Assembly: GCF_021190955.1 (NCBI RefSeq)
Contig: NZ_JAIOAO010000002.1
Span: 1-64,000 of the forward strand
Direction of reading: 5' to 3'
Length of the DNA: 64,000 bases
From: Parachryseolinea silvisoli
GTDB lineage: Bacteria > Bacteroidota > Bacteroidia > Cytophagales > Cyclobacteriaceae
Shown here: piece after piece, positions 54,501-61,835 of the stretch
How the letters are laid out: the number at the start of each line of letters is the position of its first letter
How positions within the stretch are numbered: the first letter of the stretch is position 1
Program-made: the position numbers and the translations under genes
The notes under the pieces: generated by a model
Told to the model about the DNA's origin: nothing
Seen by the model: only the letters and a program-made list of their open reading frames with translations
The model's database searches: none

Positions 54501-54517
54501 AGTAAAAGAATAGGCAT
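51506..54517 (-). CDS. SusC/RagA-family TonB-linked outer-membrane transporter
   Basis: A 1,003-residue TonB-dependent importer. After a signal peptide (ends AAQAQ) comes a carboxypeptidase-regulatory-like domain (VRGTVRSIDDNSPLPGVNVLIKG, about 30-110). The TonB box region EIVVVGYSEKTKQEITGAV (about 110-128), a plug with VQVRGASSMGASRGALVVVDG, and a 22-strand barrel ending YLVGIQISF follow. No N-terminal signalling (STN/sigma) domain is present, so it is not a FecA-type sensor. It imports oligosaccharides captured by SusD. Confidence 0.95.
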   Translation of the reverse strand: MPILLLKKLPWGVFCFCLLAAFAAQAQVRTVRGTVRSIDDNSPLPGVNVLIKGTIKGTTTDANGAYSLEVGSDADVLVFSFIGYQSEEVTVGQQTAVDIALTQSVDELTEIVVVGYSEKTKQEITGAVVNLSSEKLKSVTTSSVESLLQGKVAGVQVSTLSGAPGSIPQVQVRGASSMGASRGALVVVDGIVGGAYNPNDVESITLLKDAGATALYGSRANSGVLIITTKKGISEKPVITYKTTLGTRRITTGNFEMMNTEELYETERAMFPGSAQFLALRPRTLLERDYDWVDLSYKDAFVQNHNISARGKSGKVGYYLAGDFYDEEGTLLTTGYKRFNFRSNLDFELSNKVKLTTNLNITRDKTNNSHWRWPYQPFLYLPYDSPYDENGNIRYVDATTPGFLSRDKNNILQSAQYNDYTGKSFSLNGDAILTATITPWLTLQSRNRFAYASYRSDTYEDVKTIEGAAYDGALAYDISDSYSLISTNLIRLQHDFGEHHLGGFVGFEGQYSESENAAGNGIGVPSGIKVPSAVGTPQDINGMHSEGRAMSYLAEVNYDYKDKYFLTGSFRRDGASVFAIDKRWGSFGAVSASWIISGEEFFSGIKDQVTFAKLRGSYGIVGNDNVPPNNDVGVYDFSYQYNGGTAGYPVNIPNPVLAWEQTKTYDVGLEVGLFNRINVAIDGYMKDTDRLLLWVQQPPSQGIARVLRNAGRLKTRGIELGIDGDMVRTGDFRWNVAFNIGTAANEVKALADDGVTQIFVSNDGVKQVIQVGEDVNSWYLPKWVGVNPENGDPQWQTTERDADGNIVGYGVTNQYDVASRSENLQIVGSATPKVFGGLSTTLTYQAFTLSVSSSYQYGNDVYHSTREFVDADGAMFNFNMMKLDDGWSRWRNPGDIATHPKPMFGGNNNSNKASSRYLEDGGFWRIRNITLNYNLPATLLSKLKLSGANIYVSGDNLFTFTKFSGLDPEVAGYSDNARGITAGLSYFKYPISKQYLVGIQISF

Positions 54518-54612
54518 AGGAATTGGGTTTTGTAAGTTTAAGTAAATGTATAAACTTTCGAAATATTACAAAAACACAAATTAAAATTTCCTATTATTAC
54601 CAATAACCTCAT

Positions 54613-54623
54613 TTTCATTTTTA
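54613..54623. promoter_or_regulatory. TTTCATTT motif in susC/transporter divergent region
   Basis: TTTCATTTTTA lies just upstream of the DMT transporter start (54631) in the AT-rich 113-base gap to susC. It fits the TTTC(G/A)TTT pattern found at 49041 and 57988. Its length is short and chance occurrence in AT-rich DNA is possible. Confidence 0.35.
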
Positions 54624-54630
54624 AAACCTT

Positions 54631-55494
54631 ATGATTCTAAAACAACCCTGGTTTCGATACGCACTCGTCACCACCCTCTTTTGGGGTGTCTGGGGCGCCT
54701 TTATCGAGATTCCGGAAAAGGCCGGTTTTCCCGCCACACTGGGCTATGTAGCCTGGGCCATCTCCATGATTCCCTGCGCATTAGTAGCACTTTACGGCAT
54801 TCGCTGGAAGCTCGAAACCGACCTGCGATCCGTAGGTTTGGGCATGCTTGTAGGCCTCCTGGGCGCGGGGGGGCAGCTGATCCTCTTCCTGGCCCTTCGC
54901 GAAGGCCCTGCTTATATTGTTTTTCCTTTCATTTCGTTATTTCCCATCGTTACGATCCTGTTGTCCACCCTTCTGCTCCGCGAACGCGGCAACACCCGCC
55001 AGTGGGCCGGCATCGCCATTGCCCTGGTCGCTATTTTCTTTCTTTCCTATTCACCCCAAGCCACCGGCACAGCCTCGGGCACCCGCTGGATCTGGCTGGC
55101 ATTGATTGTTTTTATCATGTGGGGCGTGCAGGCATACGCGATGAAATTCTCCAATGCCACGATGCAATCCGAAAGCATCTTCTTTTATATGACCATCAGC
55201 GCCCTGGTCCTCGTTCCCCTCGCCATCGGCATGACCGATCTTACCCAGCCGATCTTCTGGGGCTGGAAAGGGCCGTACCTGGCCGGAGGTGTGCACGTAT
55301 TAAATTCTATTGGCGCGCTGACGCTGGTGTATGCGTTGCGCTATGGCAAGGCGATTATTGTGGTGCCGCTCACGGGGCTGTCGCCTATCCTGACCGTGAT
55401 TCTGTCGCTGATTGTATATTCCGTTATTCCGGGCCCGAGCCTGCTGTTCGGGATCGTGCTGGCGCTGGTCGCGATCTATCTTTTATCGGAATAA
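54631..55494 (+). CDS. DMT/EamA-family inner-membrane transporter
   Basis: A 287-residue protein with about ten membrane helices in two EamA-like halves (TLFWGVWGAFIEIPEKAGF at the start; LTGLSPILTVILSLIVYSVIPGPSLLFGIVLALVAIYLL at the end). It has no soluble domain. In this locus a sugar or amino-sugar permease in the inner membrane is the missing uptake step, so N-acetylgalactosamine or galactosamine is a reasonable substrate; this is inferred from context only. It is divergent from susC and followed by a terminator-like hairpin. Confidence 0.82.
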   Translation: MILKQPWFRYALVTTLFWGVWGAFIEIPEKAGFPATLGYVAWAISMIPCALVALYGIRWKLETDLRSVGLGMLVGLLGAGGQLILFLALREGPAYIVFPFISLFPIVTILLSTLLLRERGNTRQWAGIAIALVAIFFLSYSPQATGTASGTRWIWLALIVFIMWGVQAYAMKFSNATMQSESIFFYMTISALVLVPLAIGMTDLTQPIFWGWKGPYLAGGVHVLNSIGALTLVYALRYGKAIIVVPLTGLSPILTVILSLIVYSVIPGPSLLFGIVLALVAIYLLSE

Positions 55495-55510
55495 CATCAT
55501 AAAAGCAAAA

Positions 55511-55530
55511 CGCCAGTCGGGAGACTGGCG
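55511..55530 (+). terminator. Hairpin after DMT transporter gene
   Basis: CGCCAGTC (55511-55518) and GACTGGCG (55523-55530) form a perfect 8-base stem with a GGGA loop. Only three T follow a short GCAG, so termination may be partial. It lies 17 bases after the transporter stop, facing the convergent GH109 gene. Confidence 0.7.
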
Positions 55531-55606
55531 GCAGTTTCCGGCACAAGTACCGCACCTCCGCTAACGCTTGGTGCTAATACTTGCGCCAGATACTCCATTC
55601 ATTTAT

Positions 55607-56965
55607 TTAATAGTCATCATTTCTTGCAAACTCATTCTTCCGATACATCCACTGCCCCTGCGTAAAGTCCGGGATCTCGACTGTCTCACCACCCAGCCGT
55701 ATCGATGTCTCCGACAACGGCGTGATAGCACTCCACGTCACCGCATCGTAAACATCCTGCGGTGTATTGGTCTTCCGCTTCACGGCTTCGATAAACGCAT
55801 TGATCACAAACCAATCCATACCACCGTGCCCCGCACCCGAGGCGTCGTTGCCATATTTCTTCCACAGCGGGTGATCATATTTATCCAGCCACGACTGCGC
55901 ATCATCCCACTCGTGCGGTTTGCTTTTCCCTTCGACATAGATGGAGTTATTGACATCCATCCACAATCCATTTGTTCCCTGCACGCGGAAACCCAAGGAG
56001 TACGGCCGTGGCAGATTGGTATCGTGCTGTAGCAGGATCGTCTCGCCGCGCGCACACTTGATCATCGTGGTAACAATATCGCCGAGCTTAAATCCTACTT
56101 TGGCATTGGGGTGATTTTCGCCCGCGTTCTTTACAATATAGTCATGCAGCCCACGGCCCTTTGATGAATACGACACCAGCTCCGTCAGGCGGTTGCCGCG
56201 GTTGATGTCGATCATCATGGCTACCGGCCCCAGTCCATGCGTAGGGTATAGATCACCGTCGCGCAGGACGGAGTGCTGCGTGCGCCAGGAGGCTTCCGAG
56301 AAGGCCTTCTCGCCAAACTCTACACCGCCACCATACGGGTCCTTGCCATTGTTAAACTTCACCGCGCGCAGGTCGTGTTGATAACCGCCTTGCAGGTGTA
56401 TTACTTCTCCAAACACATTCTGGCGCACCATATTCAGTACGGCCATCACGTCGCGGCGATAACATACGTTCTCCAGCATCATCAACGGCATGCCCGTGCG
56501 CTCGGAGGTATGCACCAATTCCCAGCACTCTTCAACGGTCATACCCGTAATCACTTCGCAGCCTACATACTTTTTGGCGTTCATCGCATCCAGGCACATC
56601 ACGGTGTGCCATTCCCAGGGCGTAGCAATAATGACGGCGTCGATATCTTTCCGTTCCAACAGCTTTTTATAGCCGTACGGTCCATCAAAGAAAATCTGCG
56701 GCATCGGCTTGCCCGACTTCGTAATGAGCTCCTTGCTCATGTCGATCATACGTTGTTGGATATCGCAGATCGCGACGACGTCCACGTCGGCACGGTGTAA
56801 TGCCAATTCCAGGTGTCCCTGCCCCCGCAGGCCTACACCAATAAATCCCAAACGTACTTTGGCCGGATCTTTCTCCTTCGACAGCAGTGCCGACGGCAGC
56901 AACGTCAGTCCTGCTCCCGCCATCGCCGCCTGCCTGATAAAATTTCTACGCGACAAACTATTCAT
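55607..56965 (-). CDS. GH109-type alpha-N-acetylgalactosaminidase (Gfo/Idh/MocA fold)
   Basis: A 452-residue NAD-dependent enzyme. A Tat-type leader (SRRNFIRQAAMAGAGLTLLPSALLS) exports it folded with cofactor. The Rossmann motif GFIGVGLRGQGHLELAL (about 39-55) and GH109-specific segments WEWHTVMCLDAMNAKKYVG, MMLENVCYRRDVMAVLNMVR, GGYQHDLR, DLYPTHGLGPVAMMIDINRGNR, DTNLPRPYSLGFRVQG and GAGHGGMDWFV are all present. These match the alpha-N-acetylgalactosaminidases of glycoside hydrolase family 109 as I know them. It lies 40 bases after the PKD lipoprotein gene. Confidence 0.9.
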   Translation of the reverse strand: MNSLSRRNFIRQAAMAGAGLTLLPSALLSKEKDPAKVRLGFIGVGLRGQGHLELALHRADVDVVAICDIQQRMIDMSKELITKSGKPMPQIFFDGPYGYKKLLERKDIDAVIIATPWEWHTVMCLDAMNAKKYVGCEVITGMTVEECWELVHTSERTGMPLMMLENVCYRRDVMAVLNMVRQNVFGEVIHLQGGYQHDLRAVKFNNGKDPYGGGVEFGEKAFSEASWRTQHSVLRDGDLYPTHGLGPVAMMIDINRGNRLTELVSYSSKGRGLHDYIVKNAGENHPNAKVGFKLGDIVTTMIKCARGETILLQHDTNLPRPYSLGFRVQGTNGLWMDVNNSIYVEGKSKPHEWDDAQSWLDKYDHPLWKKYGNDASGAGHGGMDWFVINAFIEAVKRKTNTPQDVYDAVTWSAITPLSETSIRLGGETVEIPDFTQGQWMYRKNEFARNDDY

Positions 56966-57005
56966 GCTCGAATCCCTGATTTCCTGAATATACTATAAAT
57001 ACTTC

Positions 57006-57887
57006 TTATTTCGTCAGATCGACAAATTGTGTTACGTTACCCGCTCCGGCGACAGGTGCACTGCCCACCGAACCCCAGTTTAACAGGTCGTGGATGCCGT
57101 ACGTAAAGCCGCTGGGAGACAAGCCCACGAGCGTCGACCGCATCATGGAAAACTCAATCGCTTTCCCGCCATCGATAACCTTGACGTCAGACGCCAACAA
57201 GAAACCCGATCCGATGTCCGCGGCGACCAGCCATGCAAAGGTGTCGTTATTGCCAGAGCTATAGTCATAACCAAACAAACCCGCATCATGGTCATTGGCG
57301 AAATCGCCTTCAATCAGGTACTCGGCGCCAATACCGTTCTGCCAGTCGCCTGTATTAAAGGCTGTACTAAAATCATTGTCGACATTGAGGTATAGATCAA
57401 AAAATCCCTGCAAATCCGATGTGCCCTCTACATAGAAATAAAGCTTCAAACCATCGTAGTCTACTTTCACCTTTGTAATGGAACCTTCGGCCAGCTCTGT
57501 CGATACCGGTATATCCGCCCAATCATCAAAGTTTCCATCGATCACAACGTCCGAGCTTTTGGCCAATATCATCTCGTCCGGCAAGGACAGTGTTTCGCCA
57601 CCGGGGCCGGTGGCCGTCAGATACGCTGTGTAAACACCGAAGGCAGGGTACTCATGCACCGGATTCTCCTCGGTAGAAGTTTCGCCGTCGCCAAAATCCC
57701 AATGGTAAGCAGTAGCACCTTTTGATAAATTGATAAAGGTGACCGTGCGCTCGTCCGACTCATAGATAAAGTCCGACTTCGGGGCGCCTTCTTCGTCATC
57801 GCCGCACGCTCCCGCTGCCAGCACCAGGCCGGCCAGCGATAAAGCCTTGCTCCACACGGCAAAAGACTGAACAAATCGCAGTTTCAT
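57006..57887 (-). CDS. Surface lipoprotein with PKD domain, putative glycan-binding protein
   Basis: A 293-residue lipoprotein (lipobox LAAGAC, Cys about 28) followed by GDDEEG, an acidic stretch typical of Bacteroidota surface-export signals. A PKD domain comes next (AYHWDFGDGETSTEENPVHEY, about 60-80). The rest is a beta-rich domain with DGNFDDWADIP and DLYLNVDNDF, similar to carbohydrate-binding CBM9/DOMON-like folds. It occupies the place of a SusE/F-like surface glycan-binding protein and precedes the GH109 gene in a two-gene operon. Confidence 0.75.
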   Translation of the reverse strand: MKLRFVQSFAVWSKALSLAGLVLAAGACGDDEEGAPKSDFIYESDERTVTFINLSKGATAYHWDFGDGETSTEENPVHEYPAFGVYTAYLTATGPGGETLSLPDEMILAKSSDVVIDGNFDDWADIPVSTELAEGSITKVKVDYDGLKLYFYVEGTSDLQGFFDLYLNVDNDFSTAFNTGDWQNGIGAEYLIEGDFANDHDAGLFGYDYSSGNNDTFAWLVAADIGSGFLLASDVKVIDGGKAIEFSMMRSTLVGLSPSGFTYGIHDLLNWGSVGSAPVAGAGNVTQFVDLTK

Positions 57888-57983
57888 AGGTTTATTAGGG
57901 TTAGGATGGTCAATATTTACAAAAGGTTTTCTTTGTTGTTATAAAATTATTAAAACAATCAAATAAAAGAAATAATATTGTTT

Positions 57984-58026
57984 TTAATTTCGTTTTACGC
58001 TCAGTAAAAAAGGAAAAGAAAGATTA
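57984..58026. promoter_or_regulatory. Divergent control region with repeated AgaR-like motifs
   Basis: Between the PKD lipoprotein (minus) and the DUF4832 lipoprotein (plus). TTAATTTCGTTTTA at 57984-57997 contains TTTCGTTT, as at 49041-49048. AAAAGAAAGATTA at 58014-58026 is the exact complement of TAATCTTTCTTTT at 49067-49079. The overlapping TAATTTCG could instead serve as a -7 promoter box for the plus-strand gene. Confidence 0.45.
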
Positions 58027-58062
58027 AACCAAATTATCCACTCCTAACCCAAAAACACTGTT

Positions 58063-59583
58063 ATGAAAATAGACCTGCTCTTTCTGGGCCTCCTGCTAGC
58101 CGCAGCGTGCTCTTCGGATGATAAAGGCTCCCAGGGCCAGGACGAGGACGACGAGCCCACCACCGTCACCTACGTCACTAGCCAGGACGACTTCCCCAAC
58201 CCCGAGCGTGGTTTCTATCACTACTCCGAAACCCGCGCCAGCGACTATACGCCCCTGGACGCCGATGAGCTCGCCACGTATCGCACAGCGCAGTCGGCCG
58301 ATGGCGCCAGCTACTCGGTTGTCAGCACACTTGTATTTCGTTATTTCATTCTCGACACGTATAATGCCACGCCTTTAGGAGAATCGTTCCTCACCCAGGT
58401 AGGTGCTGACTTCGCCGCGGCCCGCGAGGCAGGCGTCAAACTGATCCCACGCTTTACCTATACCGTCACGGCCACGGCCGGCGACTGTCCCGAGTCCTTT
58501 ATCTGTCCGCCGTACGGCGACGCAGCCAAAGCCACGGTCCTCGGTCACATTGGTCAGCTTAAACCCTTGTTACAAGAAAATGCCGATGCCATCGCCTGCG
58601 TACAGCTCGGCTTCTTCGGCACCTGGGGCGAAAACTATTATAGTGACTACTTCGGCGACGCCTCCGGCAACGACCAGGGCAAACTGCTCGACCAAAACTG
58701 GACCGACCGCATCGAAGTACTGCAAGCGATGCTCGACGCCACACCAAAAAACATCATGGTACAAGTGCGCTATCCGCAGTTCAAACAACGCCATAACTAC
58801 GGCATCAACGCCCTTACCAACGTAGCACCGCTAACCGAAACCGAGGCGTTCAGCGAAACCGACAAAGCCCGCATCGGCTATCACAACGACTGCTTCCTGG
58901 CCAGCGACACCGACTTCGGCACGTTTGAGGACTATGGCAATTCCAGCTCACCGCGCACCAGTGCCACGTCGGTACTGCGCAAGTATTTTGCCGACGACAG
59001 CAAATATGTCGTCGTAGGCGGCGAGACGTGCAGTGACGGCTACAGCCCGCAAAACGACTGCGCCCCTGCCGGCAAAGCCGAAAAAGAAATGAGCGATCTG
59101 CATTATAGCTATCTTAATATGGACTACAACAACGACGTCAATAACGACTGGGTTACCGGCGGTTGCATGGAAAACATCAAGAAGCGATTGGGCTACCGGT
59201 TCACCCTCACGAGCGGTACATATTCCACCACCATCAGGGAAGACGACGAGATCGCCATCAAGCTCGTCCTGGAGAACAATGGTTTCACCTCTCCCTTCAA
59301 AGCCCGCCCCGTACAACTTATTTTAAAGAACACCACTACGGGTGAGGTTGTTGTCCGCACACTGGCTACCGACGTTCGTCGCTGGTTCCCCGGAACGAAT
59401 ACAATTGAAGAGAGCTTAGAAGGTGGTTTGGGCGCCGGGGCGTGGGCTTTGTATCTAAACCTGCCCGACGCCGGCACTGCCATCAATAAAAGGCCGGAGT
59501 ATAGCATACGACTGGCGAATAACGGAACGTGGGATGGTGCAACGGGGTATAATTCGTTGAATCACACCATTACCGTGGAATAA
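58063..59583 (+). CDS. DUF4874/DUF4832 lipoprotein, putative glycan-active enzyme
   Basis: A 506-residue lipoprotein (lipobox LLAAAC, Cys about 16) with a long acidic tail SSDDKGSQGQDEDDE, a surface-export signal. DUF4874 follows (NPERGFYHYSETRASDY, VFRYFILDTYN, AREAGVKLIPRFTYT, about 45-145), then the DUF4832 region (VQLGFFGTWGENYYSDYFGD, IMVQVRYPQFKQRHNYG, ARIGYHNDCFLASDTDFGTFEDY). The first part has TIM-barrel rhythm with conserved Glu/Asp (GTWGE). The C-terminal 110 residues form a beta domain. No activity is known to me; a surface glycosidase acting on the same glycan as its neighbours is inferred. Confidence 0.75.
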   Translation: MKIDLLFLGLLLAAACSSDDKGSQGQDEDDEPTTVTYVTSQDDFPNPERGFYHYSETRASDYTPLDADELATYRTAQSADGASYSVVSTLVFRYFILDTYNATPLGESFLTQVGADFAAAREAGVKLIPRFTYTVTATAGDCPESFICPPYGDAAKATVLGHIGQLKPLLQENADAIACVQLGFFGTWGENYYSDYFGDASGNDQGKLLDQNWTDRIEVLQAMLDATPKNIMVQVRYPQFKQRHNYGINALTNVAPLTETEAFSETDKARIGYHNDCFLASDTDFGTFEDYGNSSSPRTSATSVLRKYFADDSKYVVVGGETCSDGYSPQNDCAPAGKAEKEMSDLHYSYLNMDYNNDVNNDWVTGGCMENIKKRLGYRFTLTSGTYSTTIREDDEIAIKLVLENNGFTSPFKARPVQLILKNTTTGEVVVRTLATDVRRWFPGTNTIEESLEGGLGAGAWALYLNLPDAGTAINKRPEYSIRLANNGTWDGATGYNSLNHTITVE

Positions 59584-59592
59584 AAATGAAAT

Positions 59593-59736
59593 AGCCTGAA
59601 GCGGCGTAACAAATCGGACACGCGCATGCCTCGAATTGTTGCGCCCCTTCGGGGCTTGTGTATCATCTATATTGTTTATTTCCCAGGCCTGCGCTGTCGC
59701 TTCAGCCTGCGCTTTTGTATCCTGCCCTTTCAGGGC
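59593..59736. repeat. Structured intergenic element with nested hairpins
   Basis: In the gap between DUF4832 and the helicase. The outer arms AGCCTGAAGCG (59593-59603) and CGCTTCAGCCT (59698-59708) pair at 10 of 11 positions. Inside is GCCCC-TTC-GGGGC (59643-59655); outside to the right is GCCC-TTTCA-GGGC (59724-59736). The words CCCCTTCGGGGC and CCCTTTCAGGGC with an AT-rich middle resemble interspersed palindromic repeats seen in Bacteroidota genomes. It may also end the convergent transcripts. Confidence 0.6.
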
Positions 59737-59760
59737 TAGCTGACGCCAAAAATTATACTA

Positions 59761-61014
59761 CTATTTCTTCTTTTTTTTCCGCTTCTTCCCGGCGTACTCG
59801 GTGGGCTTGTTGTGATCCGCAATAAGCTTCCGCCAGTTCGTATCTGCGGGCATCTCTTCGGACGCCTCTACAATCCCCTGATAATCCGCTTTGTTGATCG
59901 CCAGCTCTTCGATGGGCTTGCCCAGATATTCCTGTATCTCTTCCAACACCGGCTTTTCCTCCGTACTGCAAAATGATATCGCCTTCCCTTTCTGCACGCC
60001 CCGCCCCGTACGGCCTACGCGGTGTACATAATTCTCCGGCTCGTCCGGCAAATCGTAATTAATGACGTAGTCAACATTCGGTATATCGATACCCCGCGCG
60101 TTCACATCGGTTGTGATCAGTATTCTTACCTGGCCTTTCTTAAACTCATCCATGACCGTAAGACGATCACCCTGTTCCTTTCCCCCGTGCATGGTTAATG
60201 TAGCGATATTCACCCGCTGCATCGCGGCCGCTACACGCTCAGCCCGCACTTTGGTACGGACAAACACCAGCATCTTGCTGCCTTCATGCTGGCGGACAAA
60301 ACGTTCGAGAAAGAAGCGCTTGTCATCCATCTCGATAAAAGCGACCCCGTGGCTCACATTCTTTGAAACCGGGTCTTCCGGCGATATCTGTATCCGAATA
60401 GGATTACGTACAATCGAGTAGGCCGTTTCTTTAATCCTGGCATCTATCGTGGCCGAGAAAAACAACGTCTGGTGCCGGTGACCAATATGCTTTTGCACAT
60501 CGCGTATATCTTTCAGGAAGCCCAGGTCTAACATATGATCTGCCTCGTCGAGGATCAGGGTCTTCAGCGTGGCCAGATCGATCTTTTGCTGGTTGATCAG
60601 GTCGAACATACGACCCGGTGTCGCGATCAGCACATCCACACCTTTTTCAAGCTGCCGTACCTGCTCCTCCTGCTCTACTCCGCCGAATATACCGACAATG
60701 TTAACATCCAGGTTTTTACCGATGTCATGGAACACCTCGGCGATCTGTACCGCCAGCTCGCGCGTGGGCACCATGACAAGACACTTTACCTGGTGCCTGC
60801 CAACACGGTAGTGCTTATTTTCCACCAATAGATGCAGCACGGGAATAACAAAGGCCGCCGTCTTACCGGTACCCGTCTGGGCAATGGCCAGCACATCGTC
60901 TCCATTTAAAATAGGCGGTATCGCCTTGAACTGAATGTCCGTCGGGCGTTTAAACCCAAGTTCAGCCAGCCGGCTCTTAATGGCGTCAGAGATGCGGTAC
61001 TGCTCAAACTTCAT
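59761..61014 (-). CDS. DEAD-box ATP-dependent RNA helicase (RhlE-like)
   Basis: A 417-residue RNA helicase. It has a Q motif (FKRPTDIQFKAIPPIL, about 22-37), motif I AQTGTGKTAAF (about 46-56), Ia PTRELAVQI, II DEADHMLD (about 155), III SATID, IV-V around LVFVRTKVRAERV and ITTDVNARGIDI, and VI HRVGRTGRG (about 333). A short C-terminal extension ends in a lysine/arginine tail (KKRKKKKK) that likely binds RNA. Such enzymes act in ribosome assembly and RNA decay. It is monocistronic. Confidence 0.93.
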   Translation of the reverse strand: MKFEQYRISDAIKSRLAELGFKRPTDIQFKAIPPILNGDDVLAIAQTGTGKTAAFVIPVLHLLVENKHYRVGRHQVKCLVMVPTRELAVQIAEVFHDIGKNLDVNIVGIFGGVEQEEQVRQLEKGVDVLIATPGRMFDLINQQKIDLATLKTLILDEADHMLDLGFLKDIRDVQKHIGHRHQTLFFSATIDARIKETAYSIVRNPIRIQISPEDPVSKNVSHGVAFIEMDDKRFFLERFVRQHEGSKMLVFVRTKVRAERVAAAMQRVNIATLTMHGGKEQGDRLTVMDEFKKGQVRILITTDVNARGIDIPNVDYVINYDLPDEPENYVHRVGRTGRGVQKGKAISFCSTEEKPVLEEIQEYLGKPIEELAINKADYQGIVEASEEMPADTNWRKLIADHNKPTEYAGKKRKKKKK

Positions 61015-61118
61015 TCCGCAAAGATAAAGTATTTAGCGTAGCCAGTAGTTTAAAAAAACGGGTTTGCCGACGTGTTAAACACCGGGTGTTAGCGTGGGAA
61101 CGTATGGCATAGCTGCAT

Positions 61119-61835
61119 TTAAGCCAAATTCTTCGGATCAATAAACCGATACAGGTTCTCCCGATAATGTTCACTAATCGGAATTTGCTCCTTTAATAAA
61201 GCAATTCTCCCCTTCCGAATTGACGTGATCTTACTGACCGACACAATAAAAGACTTATGCACACGCACAAACTGATCTCCCGGCAAGATCTCCTCCAACG
61301 ACTTCATGCTCATCCGCGTAATCACGGGCCGTGTCGCCGACATCATGTAGATCTTCACATAATCCTTTAACCCTTCAATGTACGCCACCTCCGCAAAGTC
61401 AATGCGCACCAGGTTATACTCCGAGTTCACAAACATATATGCAGCCGAAGCTACCGGTGGCGCAGGCGTGCGACTCACCATGAACTTATCGTGTGCTTTG
61501 TTGACGGCTTTTAAGAAACGCTCGAATGAAACCGGCTTCAACAAATAGTCGATTACATCCAACGAGTAACCTTCCAACGCATACTGCTCGTACGCGGTGA
61601 TGAAGATCACCAGCGGCGGCGTTTTGGAGAGCCCCTGTAAAAATTGTATACCCGTCAGACCCGGCATCTGAATGTCGAGAAACAACAGGTCTACCGGCTG
61701 CGACTGTAAAAACTCATTGGCTTCGAGTGCGTTGGAGCACTTTTTCAAAAGCTTCAGGAATGGGATCTTTTTGATGTTGTCCTCCAGCAGGTCCAACGCC
61801 AGGGGCTCATCATCGATTGCCAGGCAGGTCATCAT
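61119..61835 (-). CDS. LytTR-family response regulator
   Basis: A 238-residue regulator. The receiver domain has the acidic pocket IDDEP (about 7-11), the phospho-acceptor Asp in LLFLDIQMPG (about 54), a Thr in FITAYEQ and Lys in LLKPVS (about 104). A LytTR DNA-binding domain covers about 135-235 (IDFAEVAYIEGLKDYVKIYM, FVRVHKSFIVSVSKI). It is cotranscribed with, and overlaps by 26 bases, the LytS-type kinase gene upstream, its likely partner. Confidence 0.94.
   Translation of the reverse strand: MMTCLAIDDEPLALDLLEDNIKKIPFLKLLKKCSNALEANEFLQSQPVDLLFLDIQMPGLTGIQFLQGLSKTPPLVIFITAYEQYALEGYSLDVIDYLLKPVSFERFLKAVNKAHDKFMVSRTPAPPVASAAYMFVNSEYNLVRIDFAEVAYIEGLKDYVKIYMMSATRPVITRMSMKSLEEILPGDQFVRVHKSFIVSVSKITSIRKGRIALLKEQIPISEHYRENLYRFIDPKNLA

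Noticed and set aside
54681-55502. A 273-residue plus-strand frame overlapping the DMT transporter
   Set aside because: Same-strand out-of-frame shadow, rich in Arg/His/Pro; the in-frame product is a clean ten-helix transporter.
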